DNA of 64,000 bases from JALFST01 sp022779285 (GTDB taxonomy: Bacteria > Bacillota > Clostridia > Tissierellales > Peptoniphilaceae): assembly GCA_050313895.1 (NCBI GenBank), contig JBNPMI010000004.1; one strand, written 5' to 3'. Shown here piece by piece: positions 8,823-17,237 of this stretch; position 1 is the first letter of the stretch, and each line of letters begins with the position of its first letter. The notes under the pieces were generated by a model that was given only the letters and a program-made list of their open reading frames with translations, made no database searches and had not been told where the DNA came from. Made by a program: the position numbers and the translations under genes.

Positions 8823-10703
8823 TCAGTTCTGCATCGACTTCTTTCGATTATGCGCTTTATAACGAAGCTGCGTGTTCAAAATGCTCTTGCGCAAACGCAG
8901 CGCATCCGGTGTGACCTCAATCAGCTCATCCGATTCGACAAATTCCATCATTTGCTCCAAGCTCAGGCGATTCGGCGGACTGAGCTTCAGAGAATCATCC
9001 GACGCCGCCGATCGGATATTTGTCAGTGCCTTTTTTCGGCACACATTGACTTCCAGATCCAGCCCCTTGGGATTCGAGCCCACGATTTCACCTTCATAGA
9101 CCTCTTCTCCGGCCCCCAAAAAGAGAATGCCTCTCTCCTGTGCGCTGAAAAGTCCGTAGGTCGTCGTTGTACCTGTCTCAAAGGCGATAAGCGAGCCCAA
9201 TGCTCTGCGGGGAATTTCTCCCTTATACGGCTCATACGTATCAAACTCGTTATTCAAAATCCCCGTTCCACGAGTATCTGTCAGCAGCTGCTGACGATAT
9301 CCGATCAATCCGCGGGCGGGAATACGGAATACAAGCCGCGTATATCCGGAAGGAGAGGTTTTCATCTCTGCCAGCTCTCCCTTGCGCTGACCGAGCGCCT
9401 GAATCACCGAGCCTGAAAATTCCTGATCCACATCTACCGTCGCGATCTCGATAGGTTCAAGAACCTTGCCGTTTTCATCGTGTCGCAGCGTAACCTCCGG
9501 CTTGGAAACCATGAATTCATACCCTTCTCTGCGCATGGTTTCAATGAGCACGGAAAGATGTAATTCGCCTCGCCCGCTGACGATGAAATCATCGGTGCTG
9601 TCACCATCCGCAACGCGCAGGCTGACATCCGTCTGCAGCTCCTTTTCCAGACGGGCACGAAGATGTCTTGATGTCACAAATTTGCCGGATCTTCCGGCAA
9701 ACGGAGAATTGTTGACCGAAAAATGCATTTGCAGCGTCGGCTCCGAAATGCGCACAAAGGGCAACGGTGAGGTGTCCTCTGCAGAGCTGAGCGTATCCCC
9801 CACTTCGATGCCTTCTACGCCGGAAACCGCAACAATAGCGCCGAAGCTTGACTCTTCCACGGGAACCCGGTTGAGTCCGTCAAATTCAAAAATCTTGGTA
9901 ATTCGAATCTTTTTGGACTTCGAAGGGTCGTTGTAATTGGTAATCACGGCTTCGTCATTCACATGGACGGTTCCCTGCTCAATTTCTCCGATTCCGATGC
10001 GTCCGACATAGTCGTTATAGTCGATTGTCGAAATCAAAAGCTTAAAGGGAGCCTCCGCGTCGCTCTCCGGCGCCGGAATATAATCCAGCACCATCTGCAG
10101 CAGAGGCGCCATATCCTTGCCCCCGCTTTGCCCGGGGCTTTGTACATAGCCGCCACAGGCATCCCATTGCTCCTGATTCATCGCCCATCCCGCCTTTGCC
10201 GTCGCATAAATCGTGGGGCTTTCCAAATATTCCTCGGGGGCATCCAGTGCGATAAAAAGATCGAGAATTTCATCCTTGACTTCCTCAATGCGCGCATCCG
10301 GTCTGTCCACCTTATTGATGCAAATAATCGCCGGAAGCCGCAAATCAATAGCCTTGCGAAGCACGAACTTCGTTTGCGGCATCGGACCTTCAAAGGCGTC
10401 AATCACAAGGATGACACCATCACACATTTTCAGAACGCGCTCAACCTCTCCGCCGAAATCGGCATGTCCCGGCGTATCGATGATATTGATCTTGGTATCG
10501 TGAAAATTGACTGCCGTATTCTTCGATAAAATGGTAATTCCACGCTCTCTTTCCAAAGCATTGGAATCCATGACTCTCTCCTGAACCTCCTGATTCGCAC
10601 GGATCGAGCCGCTTGTCTTGAGAAGAGCATCTACAAGCGTGGTCTTCCCGTGATCAACGTGAGCGATAATCGCCACGTTTCGTATTTCATTTCGTTTCGT
10701 CAT
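8823..10703 (-). CDS. typA: Ribosome-associated GTPase TypA/BipA
   Basis: Translational GTPase of the EF-G family that binds the ribosome and affects 50S assembly and stress or cold growth. The P-loop AHVDHGKTT is at residues 14-22. The switch II DTPGHADFGGEVER and NKVD (specificity) motifs follow. The C-terminal half has the BipA-type GRGELHLSVLIETMRREG and the family's C-terminal domain. 626 residues is slightly longer than the usual 605-615, because of an insert around residue 160 (GGYVQSPGQSGGKD). The start has AAGGAG ten bases before ATG. Confidence 0.96.
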   Translation of the reverse strand: MTKRNEIRNVAIIAHVDHGKTTLVDALLKTSGSIRANQEVQERVMDSNALERERGITILSKNTAVNFHDTKINIIDTPGHADFGGEVERVLKMCDGVILVIDAFEGPMPQTKFVLRKAIDLRLPAIICINKVDRPDARIEEVKDEILDLFIALDAPEEYLESPTIYATAKAGWAMNQEQWDACGGYVQSPGQSGGKDMAPLLQMVLDYIPAPESDAEAPFKLLISTIDYNDYVGRIGIGEIEQGTVHVNDEAVITNYNDPSKSKKIRITKIFEFDGLNRVPVEESSFGAIVAVSGVEGIEVGDTLSSAEDTSPLPFVRISEPTLQMHFSVNNSPFAGRSGKFVTSRHLRARLEKELQTDVSLRVADGDSTDDFIVSGRGELHLSVLIETMRREGYEFMVSKPEVTLRHDENGKVLEPIEIATVDVDQEFSGSVIQALGQRKGELAEMKTSPSGYTRLVFRIPARGLIGYRQQLLTDTRGTGILNNEFDTYEPYKGEIPRRALGSLIAFETGTTTTYGLFSAQERGILFLGAGEEVYEGEIVGSNPKGLDLEVNVCRKKALTNIRSAASDDSLKLSPPNRLSLEQMMEFVESDELIEVTPDALRLRKSILNTQLRYKAHNRKKSMQN

Positions 10704-10730
10704 TCATTTGCTCCTTGTTGGTATCACAAT

Positions 10731-10760
10731 ATTTTAGCATAAAAGAATGTGAATCAAAAA
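10731..10760 (-). promoter_or_regulatory. Probable promoter of typA
   Basis: On the minus strand an extended -10, TGC-TAAAAT (10731-10739), lies about 28 bases before the typA start. A poor -35 (TTGATT) sits 15 bases upstream of the -10. Confidence 0.45.
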
Positions 10761-10778
10761 AAACAGGGTAGAACCCTG
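10756..10778 (-). terminator. Terminator after the RsbW-like gene
   Basis: Minus strand CAGGGT, three-base loop, ACCCTG, then eight T. It separates the RsbW-like gene from typA and overlaps the presumed -35 region of the typA promoter. Confidence 0.8.
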
Positions 10779-10813
10779 AATTTTTCACGGTACGGCTTTT
10801 GAACCGGTCTTCT

Positions 10814-11221
10814 TCAAAGCTGTTGCTGTTTTTTTGTACTGAACACGCAGCGTACTCCTTTGGAATCTACAGAAAACTCTTTACACAACGCCTTCACGAT
10901 CCGTAAGCCTCTGCCTGAACAGCGACACGGGTCTGCGGACTCCGAGTGCGGATTCACGGTAAAACCGCCTCCCTCGTCTCCGACACGGATCACGATCTCA
11001 CCGTCTCGAGCCTCAAGCTCCAAGGATACCATTTTTGTTCGCTGATTGCGATTTCCATGCTCACAGCCGTTGATCATCAGCTCACTCAATATCAAACGAA
11101 GATCCGCTGCGGTATCATCCGTCATGGGAACGGAAATATTTACTTGTTCGACAACAGTACGGATTCTCTCGCATATCGCATGGATACTGCTGGAAACCGT
11201 TCCGGAATAAATAAACATCAT
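10814..11221 (-). CDS. RsbW/SpoIIAB-like ATP-binding protein (anti-sigma type)
   Basis: A GHKL (HATPase_c) domain alone, about 135 residues, as in anti-sigma factor kinases. The N box is ELMINGCEHGN, the G1 box is DEGGGF and the G2 region is GRGLRIVKAL. I place the start at ATG 11221 (or the adjacent 11218) because GGGGAAAG precedes it. The frame can extend to a TTG at 11281 without a good site. Such proteins phosphorylate an STAS anti-anti-sigma factor and bind a sigma factor. Neither partner gene is next to it, so the target is unknown. It has its own terminator and so is probably monocistronic. Confidence 0.82.
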   Translation of the reverse strand: MMFIYSGTVSSSIHAICERIRTVVEQVNISVPMTDDTAADLRLILSELMINGCEHGNRNQRTKMVSLELEARDGEIVIRVGDEGGGFTVNPHSESADPCRCSGRGLRIVKALCKEFSVDSKGVRCVFSTKKQQQL

Positions 11222-11328
11222 ACTTTCCCCACTTTCGGACATAAAGATACCCGATTCGTCCTTTCTCAATCGGAAGCGCAATTGTTAATTCCGGAATGCT
11301 TTTATACTCTGAAATGATAACGAGAAAC

Positions 11329-11357
11329 GTGACCTGAACAATAAAATAAGATATAAT
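11329..11357 (+). promoter_or_regulatory. Promoter of the rubredoxin gene
   Basis: GTGACC (11329-11334), 17 bases, perfect TATAAT (11352-11357), about 50 bases before the rubredoxin start. The -35 matches TTGACA at four of six positions. Confidence 0.65.
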
Positions 11358-11408
11358 ATCAACGTACAGCATTTACCTGCAGTATAAAAGACTGAGGAGG
11401 ATATTTTG

Positions 11409-11570
11409 ATGAAAAAGTATGAGTGCACAGCTTGCGGTTACATCTATGATCCCGAAATTGGTGATCCGGATTCCGGAATCAAGCCGGGAACGGCATTTGA
11501 AGATATCCCTGAGGATTGGGTATGCCCGGTCTGCGGCGTAAACAAGGATATGTTTGAGCCGGTTGAATAA
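11409..11570 (+). CDS. Rubredoxin
   Basis: Small iron-sulfur electron carrier, 53 residues, translated by hand from ATG 11409. It has the two knuckles of a [Fe(Cys)4] centre: C6-x2-C9 (CTACGY) and C39-x2-C42 (CPVCGV). The conserved aromatic and acidic residues around them are also present (YDPEIGDPDSGI, EDWVCP). The ribosome site is GAGGAGG nine bases upstream. In anaerobes rubredoxin usually feeds electrons to superoxide reductase, rubrerythrin or flavodiiron proteins during oxygen exposure. None of these is adjacent. It forms a single-gene unit with its own promoter and terminator, one of the few plus-strand genes. Confidence 0.95.
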   Translation: MKKYECTACGYIYDPEIGDPDSGIKPGTAFEDIPEDWVCPVCGVNKDMFEPVE

Positions 11571-11572
11571 TC

Positions 11573-11615
11573 AAAAAAAGCCCCCTTTGAGGATCCTCAA
11601 AGGGGGCTTTTTTTT
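11573..11615. terminator. Bidirectional terminator between rubredoxin and DUF436 genes
   Basis: A perfect palindrome centred on GGATCC, with arms GCCCCCTTTGA. It has an A tract on the left and eight T on the right, so it can stop transcription from both converging genes. Confidence 0.93.
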
Positions 11616-11628
11616 GAGCTGATAATTC

Positions 11629-12183
11629 TCAGCGGTGATAGATTGCTCTCTCTCCGCCCACAAGCTTCGGGCGAGAACGCAAAGCCGTCAGATGTGCCTC
11701 TCCGATTTGCTTGATCGAGAGCCGGACCGGAATCTGTACAAAACGAACGTGCATGCCGATTGCAGTGTCTCCGATGTCCATCCCCGCCTTCGCTACAATA
11801 TGCTCGACCACGATGGGATCGTCCATGTGATCAAAAGCCGCCATGCTTGCGGCGCCTCCTGCATGAAGGCTGGGAACTACGGTCACCTCTTCGAATCCGA
11901 GACGCTCCGCAACGGAGCGCTCGATTGTCAGTCCGCGGTTAATGTGCTCACATCCTTGTACAGCCAGCGCAATTCCGCGTGGTTTCAACACCGAAAGCAA
12001 AGAGCGGATGATTTCCGCGCCGATTTCCTCGCTGCTGCTTTTCCCGATATGTGCTCCATGGACCTCGCTCGTACTGCATCCCAGCACAAAAAGATCTCCA
12101 TCCTTCAAATCCGCAGCCTTGATCAGTTCCTCTGCGGCGCTTCTTACCTGTTCGCCGATGATATTGCCATTGATTTCCACCAT
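11629..12183 (-). CDS. DUF436 / TIGR01440 family protein
   Basis: Recognised as the UPF0340/TIGR01440 family, a conserved Firmicute protein of about 180 residues without an established function. Conserved blocks seen here are LGCSTSEVHGAHIGK (about residue 34), ALAVQGCEHINRGLTIE and VVPSLHAGGAASMAAF. It is soluble, with no signal peptide. The ATG at 12183 is used, although the upstream ribosome site (TTGGAAGGATACA) has GGA ten bases away. It lies alone between the bidirectional terminator and the glycosyltransferase fusion gene. Confidence 0.88.
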   Translation of the reverse strand: MVEINGNIIGEQVRSAAEELIKAADLKDGDLFVLGCSTSEVHGAHIGKSSSEEIGAEIIRSLLSVLKPRGIALAVQGCEHINRGLTIERSVAERLGFEEVTVVPSLHAGGAASMAAFDHMDDPIVVEHIVAKAGMDIGDTAIGMHVRFVQIPVRLSIKQIGEAHLTALRSRPKLVGGERAIYHR

Positions 12184-12253
12184 TGTATCCTTCCAATCTT
12201 CATTTTTTTATAGTTTTTTCTTTCAGAATTACTGATACCCTTTGAAAAAAATC

Positions 12254-14104
12254 TCATGGGAAAAGCTGAAACAGATATCTCTGAAGCCATAAAATCGGCT
12301 TCATAAAGAATGCGTAGGCTAACACCGTAGGAGCCTTTGCCCACATCAGGTTGAACACAAAATATCCAAAGGACATCTTGGACAGCCCTGCCACCATACA
12401 GAGAAAATCATCAGGCATTCCCGGCAGCAGGATCATGATGATGAAAAATCGATTGAATTTTGTCTGATTGCGATCGAGCCATCCGATATATTTTTGAAAG
12501 GTTTCCTCGCTCACCATAGACCGCACAAATGTCAATCCTAAAATGCGCGCTACGACGAATGCCAGGATCTCTCCGATTTGGATCCCTACAAAATTATAAA
12601 CAAACCCCCAGACAGGTCCGAAAATCGCCACTCCCAAAACCAGAGTCACTCCGCCCGGAATAATAGGAATCAGGCATTGAAAAACCTGCAATAACATAAA
12701 AATCAGCGGTCCCCATATGCCTGAACGTTCGATCAGGGCGCGCATCTTTTCGGGATCTGTGAAATAGCCATGCTGAAATGCCAGCACGCCGAGCACTACC
12801 ATAATCACGATGCTCAAAACCGAGCTGATGGAAACCCAGCGGCGAATTCGCTTGACTTTTTTTTCATCGGATGGAAATCGAGCCTCAAGCCTTTCTTCAA
12901 GAATTTCTGCAGGCGACCGGAGCGAGTGTTGCTCGGATTCCTCTCGCCATTCCGGAAATCCCTCTCGATTCACCACCTCTTTATAAAGCTCGTACACGCG
13001 CTTTCCGAATACCTCCGTGCCGAATTCATGACGTGCCGCCTCAGCTCCGGCCGCTAACGCCTTGCGAAGAGCGGCATCCTCCGCAAGCCGGTTGAGATAA
13101 CCCAGCATCTGCTCCTCGGACTCGTACTGATAGCCGTTGATTCCGTCTCGCACGATTCCGGAAATTGCCAGGTCCTTTCTGGCAACGACCGGCACTCCGT
13201 TTGCCAAAGCCTCGATATATGTCAATCCCTGTGTTTCGGAAACGGATGCCGAAACGAAGATACTTAATATCTTGTAAAATTTAAATACTTTTTTGGCTTC
13301 GATCATCCCTGTCAGACGCACATGCTCACGAATACCGAGGGTGTCGATCTCTTCTTCGATATGAGAGCGATCCTTTCCGTCTCCCACCAGGATCAGAATC
13401 GCCTCCGGATGTGTCTTGAGAAACTGCTTGTGCACGATAAGAAGCTCATGAATGTTTTTCTCTACGGCAACCCTGCCCACTGTTCCATAAAGAAACGCGT
13501 CCTCAGGGATTTTACACTGAAGATAAATTTTTTCTCTCTCCTCGGGCGTAATCGGTTTTTCATGCATAGAAAGATCAATTCCCGTAGGAATCACGCGAAT
13601 ATCATTGCCGATGTCTCTCGTGCGGAGACTTTCTCTTGTTTTATCCGTCGGCGCGATAATCACATCCGTATCCTTCAATCGCCAGCGGATGAAAGGAAAC
13701 ATAAGGCCCTTCGCAAAGCCGCCGGCTGCATACTGCGTATAGTATTCATAGAGAGTATGATATGTATGAACGATGGGACAATCACAGGAATTTGCAATGC
13801 GCTTTGCAAAAAAATAAGAGCTGTATTCACATTGCGAGTGAATGATATCCGGATTCCATTCGATGAGCTGATCCACCAGGGGATTCCAGATGTTCAGGCT
13901 TGTGCGTACTCCCGGATATACCGGAGCAGGGATGCTTCCCACGTAATAGAAATCTCCCTCTACGTAAGACCGGAAGGAAGAAGACATGCAAAGAATGCGC
14001 ACCTCACAGCCTAATTTCTCCAGCTCGTTTTTCAGATTCATAGTCGAGATGACAACCCCATTGACTGCAATCGGATTGTGATCGCTTGTTAATAAAACTT
14101 TCAT
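12254..14104 (-). CDS. Glycosyltransferase family 4 fused to a DedA/VTT membrane domain
   Basis: Residues 1-395 are a GT-B glycosyltransferase of family 4. The start MKVLLTSDHNPIAVNGV and the ETQGLTYIEALANGVPVV donor-binding motif resemble the diacylglycerol glucosyltransferases of Firmicutes. After a charged linker (about 395-420), residues 421-616 form a polytopic membrane domain. Its motifs are those of the SNARE-associated/VTT (TVP38, DedA-like) family: FGPVWGFVYNFVGIQIGE and LLPGMPDDFLCMVAGLS. DedA-superfamily proteins are implicated in moving lipids across membranes. The simplest inference is a glycolipid synthase joined to its own flippase or scramblase. The single frame is continuous, with no stop or frameshift at the join near 12,840. 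It follows the engB terminator and is probably transcribed alone. Confidence 0.9.
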   Translation of the reverse strand: MKVLLTSDHNPIAVNGVVISTMNLKNELEKLGCEVRILCMSSSFRSYVEGDFYYVGSIPAPVYPGVRTSLNIWNPLVDQLIEWNPDIIHSQCEYSSYFFAKRIANSCDCPIVHTYHTLYEYYTQYAAGGFAKGLMFPFIRWRLKDTDVIIAPTDKTRESLRTRDIGNDIRVIPTGIDLSMHEKPITPEEREKIYLQCKIPEDAFLYGTVGRVAVEKNIHELLIVHKQFLKTHPEAILILVGDGKDRSHIEEEIDTLGIREHVRLTGMIEAKKVFKFYKILSIFVSASVSETQGLTYIEALANGVPVVARKDLAISGIVRDGINGYQYESEEQMLGYLNRLAEDAALRKALAAGAEAARHEFGTEVFGKRVYELYKEVVNREGFPEWREESEQHSLRSPAEILEERLEARFPSDEKKVKRIRRWVSISSVLSIVIMVVLGVLAFQHGYFTDPEKMRALIERSGIWGPLIFMLLQVFQCLIPIIPGGVTLVLGVAIFGPVWGFVYNFVGIQIGEILAFVVARILGLTFVRSMVSEETFQKYIGWLDRNQTKFNRFFIIMILLPGMPDDFLCMVAGLSKMSFGYFVFNLMWAKAPTVLAYAFFMKPILWLQRYLFQLFP

Positions 14105-14141
14105 TTTCCTCTCCCGGGGTTTATTTTCTCTAAAATACTAT

Positions 14142-14170
14142 AAAAAAATGAGGAGAATGTGTCCCCTCAT
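14142..14170 (-). terminator. Terminator of the tig-clpP-clpX-lon-engB operon
   Basis: Minus strand ATGAGG, eleven-base loop, CCTCAT, then seven T. The stem begins inside the engB stop codon. Confidence 0.8.
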
Positions 14171-14799
14171 TTTTGTTTTCCGGCCGGTATTGCGGCTTGT
14201 ACCAGCTTCAATAAATAATTTTCAATGCTTTCCATGCCTGATTTGTCCGATCCCGAATACGGAAAAAGGCAATCCGTCTGCAGTCCTTCCAGCGTCTGCC
14301 GAATCTGTTTTGCCTGCTTTGCGACATGTGTTCGAGGCACTTTATCCGCCTTTGTGGCAATCACAGTTCCGGAAAAGCCCGCGCCTTGAATCCACTCAAA
14401 CATAGTCTGATCCTGTTCCGTCGGCTTATGCCGCAAATCGCAGAGCAGGATGACATCCTTCAGCATCTCGCGTGAGGATAAGTACGCATTGATGCTCTTT
14501 GCCCAAGCCTCCTGTTCGGATTTAGGGGCTTTGGCAAACCCGTATCCCGGTAAATCTACAAGGCGAAAGTGAATTCGCTGAGCATCGGCCTCCGCCTCAA
14601 TCCGATAAAAATTGACAGTCCGTGTTTTTCCGGGACTGGAGCTGGTGAACGCCAGCTTCTTCCGATTACAGAGGCGGTTGACCAAGGTCGACTTTCCCAC
14701 ATTGGATCTCCCGGCAAGCGCGATTTCCGGAAGCATTTCCTCCGGATATTGTTCTTCTTTCACCGCCATAGCTTCCAGCTCGGCTCGTATGATTTTCAT
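14167..14799 (-). CDS. engB: Ribosome biogenesis GTPase EngB/YsxC
   Basis: Essential GTPase needed for late assembly of the 50S subunit. It shows the P-loop GRSNVGKST near residue 31, the switch II motif DLPGYGFAKAP, and TKADK for guanine specificity. 210 residues is close to the usual 195-200. The start codon overlaps the lon stop by four bases, the same lon-ysxC order as in Bacillus subtilis. It is the last gene of the protease operon. Confidence 0.96.
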   Translation of the reverse strand: MKIIRAELEAMAVKEEQYPEEMLPEIALAGRSNVGKSTLVNRLCNRKKLAFTSSSPGKTRTVNFYRIEAEADAQRIHFRLVDLPGYGFAKAPKSEQEAWAKSINAYLSSREMLKDVILLCDLRHKPTEQDQTMFEWIQGAGFSGTVIATKADKVPRTHVAKQAKQIRQTLEGLQTDCLFPYSGSDKSGMESIENYLLKLVQAAIPAGKQK

Positions 14800-17237
14800 A
14801 CCCGATCTCCCATGCTCCTTCTGTGCAGCGGTTCCGCCAGAAATCCGATTTTCTTATTTTCCTGTTCCGTCTGAAAGATCACAGGGGCCTTCACTTCTAC
14901 CGGTGCCAGCAATGCGCCCTGCACTACTTCATCCAATGTGGAAACCGGAATGAATGTCATGCCCGCCTGAATCTCCTCTTCAATTTCCTTGAGATCCCGC
15001 ATATTTTCCTTCGGCAAAAAGACCGTCATGATGTGGTAGCGCTTTGCTGCTAAAATCTTTTCCTTAACTCCTCCAATGGGAAGCACCCTGCCCGTCAGGG
15101 TGATTTCTCCCGTCATCGCGATATCGCTTCGCACGGGACGCGCCGTCAGCACGGAAATCAGGGCTGTCGCAATCGAGACCCCTGCCGATGGTCCGTCCTT
15201 CGGTACAGCGCCCTCCGGCATATGGATGTGTAAATCCTGCATGGCATAGAAGGATGGAGAAAGCCCATACCGTTTTGCATTGGCACGCAGATAAGAGATG
15301 GCAAGCTGCGCGGATTCCTTCATCACAGCTCCCATAGATCCGGTGAGCTGAATCCCTCCATGTCCGGGCATTTGGTTTGCCTCCACATTGAGAATTTCTC
15401 CGCCTGCCTCTGTCCATGCAAGGCCGTTCACAACGCCTATTTGCGGCATACGTTCCAATTCCTCATCCAAAAATTTCGGCTGACCCAGGAACTCGGTGAC
15501 ATTCTTCCGATTGACACGTACAGCGGATTCCCCTTCTACGATCCTCTTGGCCGTGCGACGACAAATTTTTCCGATCTGTCTTTCCAACTCCCGTACTCCC
15601 GCCTCTCGCGTATAGTGTGAAATCATTTCCTGGAGCACGGCATCCGCCACCGAGCACTGCCTTGCCGTGAGACCGGCCTCCTGACGCTGCTTCGGCAAAA
15701 GATATCGTTTTGCAATTTGGAATTTTTCAACCTCGGTATATCCCGGAATGCGAATCACTTCCATGCGATCCAGCAGGGGACCCGGAATCGTCTCCGTTGT
15801 ATTGGCCGTGGTTAAAAACATGACCTGAGAGAGATCAAACGGAAATTCCACAAAACGGTCCTGAAAGGTTTTGTTTTGCTCCGGATCCAACACCTCTAAA
15901 AGTGCGCTCGCCGGATCTCCGCGAAAGTCGCTTCCGATTTTATCCACCTCATCAAAGAGAAAGAGCGGATTCATCGTGCCTACCTTGATCATCTGCGACA
16001 GAATACGACCCGGCATGGCGCCGATATAGGTGCGACGATGCCCGCGAATTTCGGATTCGTCGGTCACCCCGCCGAGTCTCATGGAGGTGAATTTGCGATT
16101 GAGCGATTTTGCGATTGAACGCGCGATGGAAGTTTTTCCCACGCCCGGCGGCCCTACAAGGCAGAGAATGGATCCCTTGGAATCCTTTCGAAGCTGACGC
16201 ACCGCGATAAATTCCAAAATACGCTCTTTTACCTCTTTCAAGCCATAATGATCCCGATCCAGAATTTTGCGGGATTTCGTCAGATCGGCCTGATACTTCG
16301 TATAGTGACCCCACGGCAGCTCAAACACCGTGTCCAGATAGCTGCGAATCACATTCAGCTCCGGAGACATCGGAGAAACATAGCTTAATTTTTCGATCTC
16401 CTTCGCAACCTCTTCCCGGATCTCATCAGGGATATCTGATTGATGAAGCTGCATCATATAATCATCCACCAGCGAATCCGGATCGCCCGTGGATTCTCCC
16501 AGCTCTTCCCGAATGATATTGAGCTGCTCACGCAATACGTATTCTTTTTGTGATTGTTGCATTCGATCCTGAGCTCTTTCATGAATCTCCTGATCCAGAA
16601 CAGCCAGCTGTCCCATCAGATCCAGATATTCACGAACGCGAATCAACCGCTCCGTCACATTGAGCTCCGACAGCAGCTCCAATGCCTCCTGATTTCTCAA
16701 ATCCAAATGCGGTGCCAGCTCATCCGCAAGGACGCCCGGATCCTTTGAATTCGCCAACGGATAAAGGAAGCTCTCCGGAATTTGCATGGATTCCTGTAAA
16801 AACTCTTTTGCTGCGGATGCCGTAAGGCGAATCAAAAGATCCGTCCTGCGATCGGAAACAAATTTCTCCGGGTGATAGATGTACTCCAGGACCTCCGCCT
16901 CCGGATAGGGATCCGTTCGGACGATTTTCGTAAGCTCTGCACGAGAAACGCCCTCGGCAAGCACTTTACTATACCCCGTCGGCATACGGAATGAGCTTCG
17001 AATTGCAACAATGGTGCCGAAGGATCCGTAATCCTCCGGCTGCGGGGTCTCATTCATAGGATCCTTTTGTGTTAAAAACAGCACGCCTGTTTGATTCTTT
17101 TTTGCCCATTGAATCACTTCCTCGGCACTGTCCGATTCCACATCAAATCGTATTGTCTGACCCGGAAAAATTGTAATTGCCCTCGAAAAAATAATAGGGC
17201 GCACTGCTTTATTGATCTCGTAATACTGTGGAATCAT
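14796..17237 (-). CDS. lon: ATP-dependent protease La (LonA)
   Basis: Homo-oligomeric AAA+ serine protease for damaged and regulatory proteins in the cytoplasm. The order is an N-terminal substrate-binding LAN domain, a coiled coil around residues 210-270, the AAA+ module and the protease domain. The AAA+ module has GPPGVGKTS near residue 360 and FLFDEVDKIG. The protease domain holds the catalytic Ser in PKDGPSAGVS near residue 680, with the Lys downstream in GGVKEKILAA. 813 residues is full length. It overlaps clpX by four bases and engB by four. The extreme C-terminus is followed by a short basic tail. Confidence 0.97.
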   Translation of the reverse strand: MIPQYYEINKAVRPIIFSRAITIFPGQTIRFDVESDSAEEVIQWAKKNQTGVLFLTQKDPMNETPQPEDYGSFGTIVAIRSSFRMPTGYSKVLAEGVSRAELTKIVRTDPYPEAEVLEYIYHPEKFVSDRRTDLLIRLTASAAKEFLQESMQIPESFLYPLANSKDPGVLADELAPHLDLRNQEALELLSELNVTERLIRVREYLDLMGQLAVLDQEIHERAQDRMQQSQKEYVLREQLNIIREELGESTGDPDSLVDDYMMQLHQSDIPDEIREEVAKEIEKLSYVSPMSPELNVIRSYLDTVFELPWGHYTKYQADLTKSRKILDRDHYGLKEVKERILEFIAVRQLRKDSKGSILCLVGPPGVGKTSIARSIAKSLNRKFTSMRLGGVTDESEIRGHRRTYIGAMPGRILSQMIKVGTMNPLFLFDEVDKIGSDFRGDPASALLEVLDPEQNKTFQDRFVEFPFDLSQVMFLTTANTTETIPGPLLDRMEVIRIPGYTEVEKFQIAKRYLLPKQRQEAGLTARQCSVADAVLQEMISHYTREAGVRELERQIGKICRRTAKRIVEGESAVRVNRKNVTEFLGQPKFLDEELERMPQIGVVNGLAWTEAGGEILNVEANQMPGHGGIQLTGSMGAVMKESAQLAISYLRANAKRYGLSPSFYAMQDLHIHMPEGAVPKDGPSAGVSIATALISVLTARPVRSDIAMTGEITLTGRVLPIGGVKEKILAAKRYHIMTVFLPKENMRDLKEIEEEIQAGMTFIPVSTLDEVVQGALLAPVEVKAPVIFQTEQENKKIGFLAEPLHRRSMGDRV

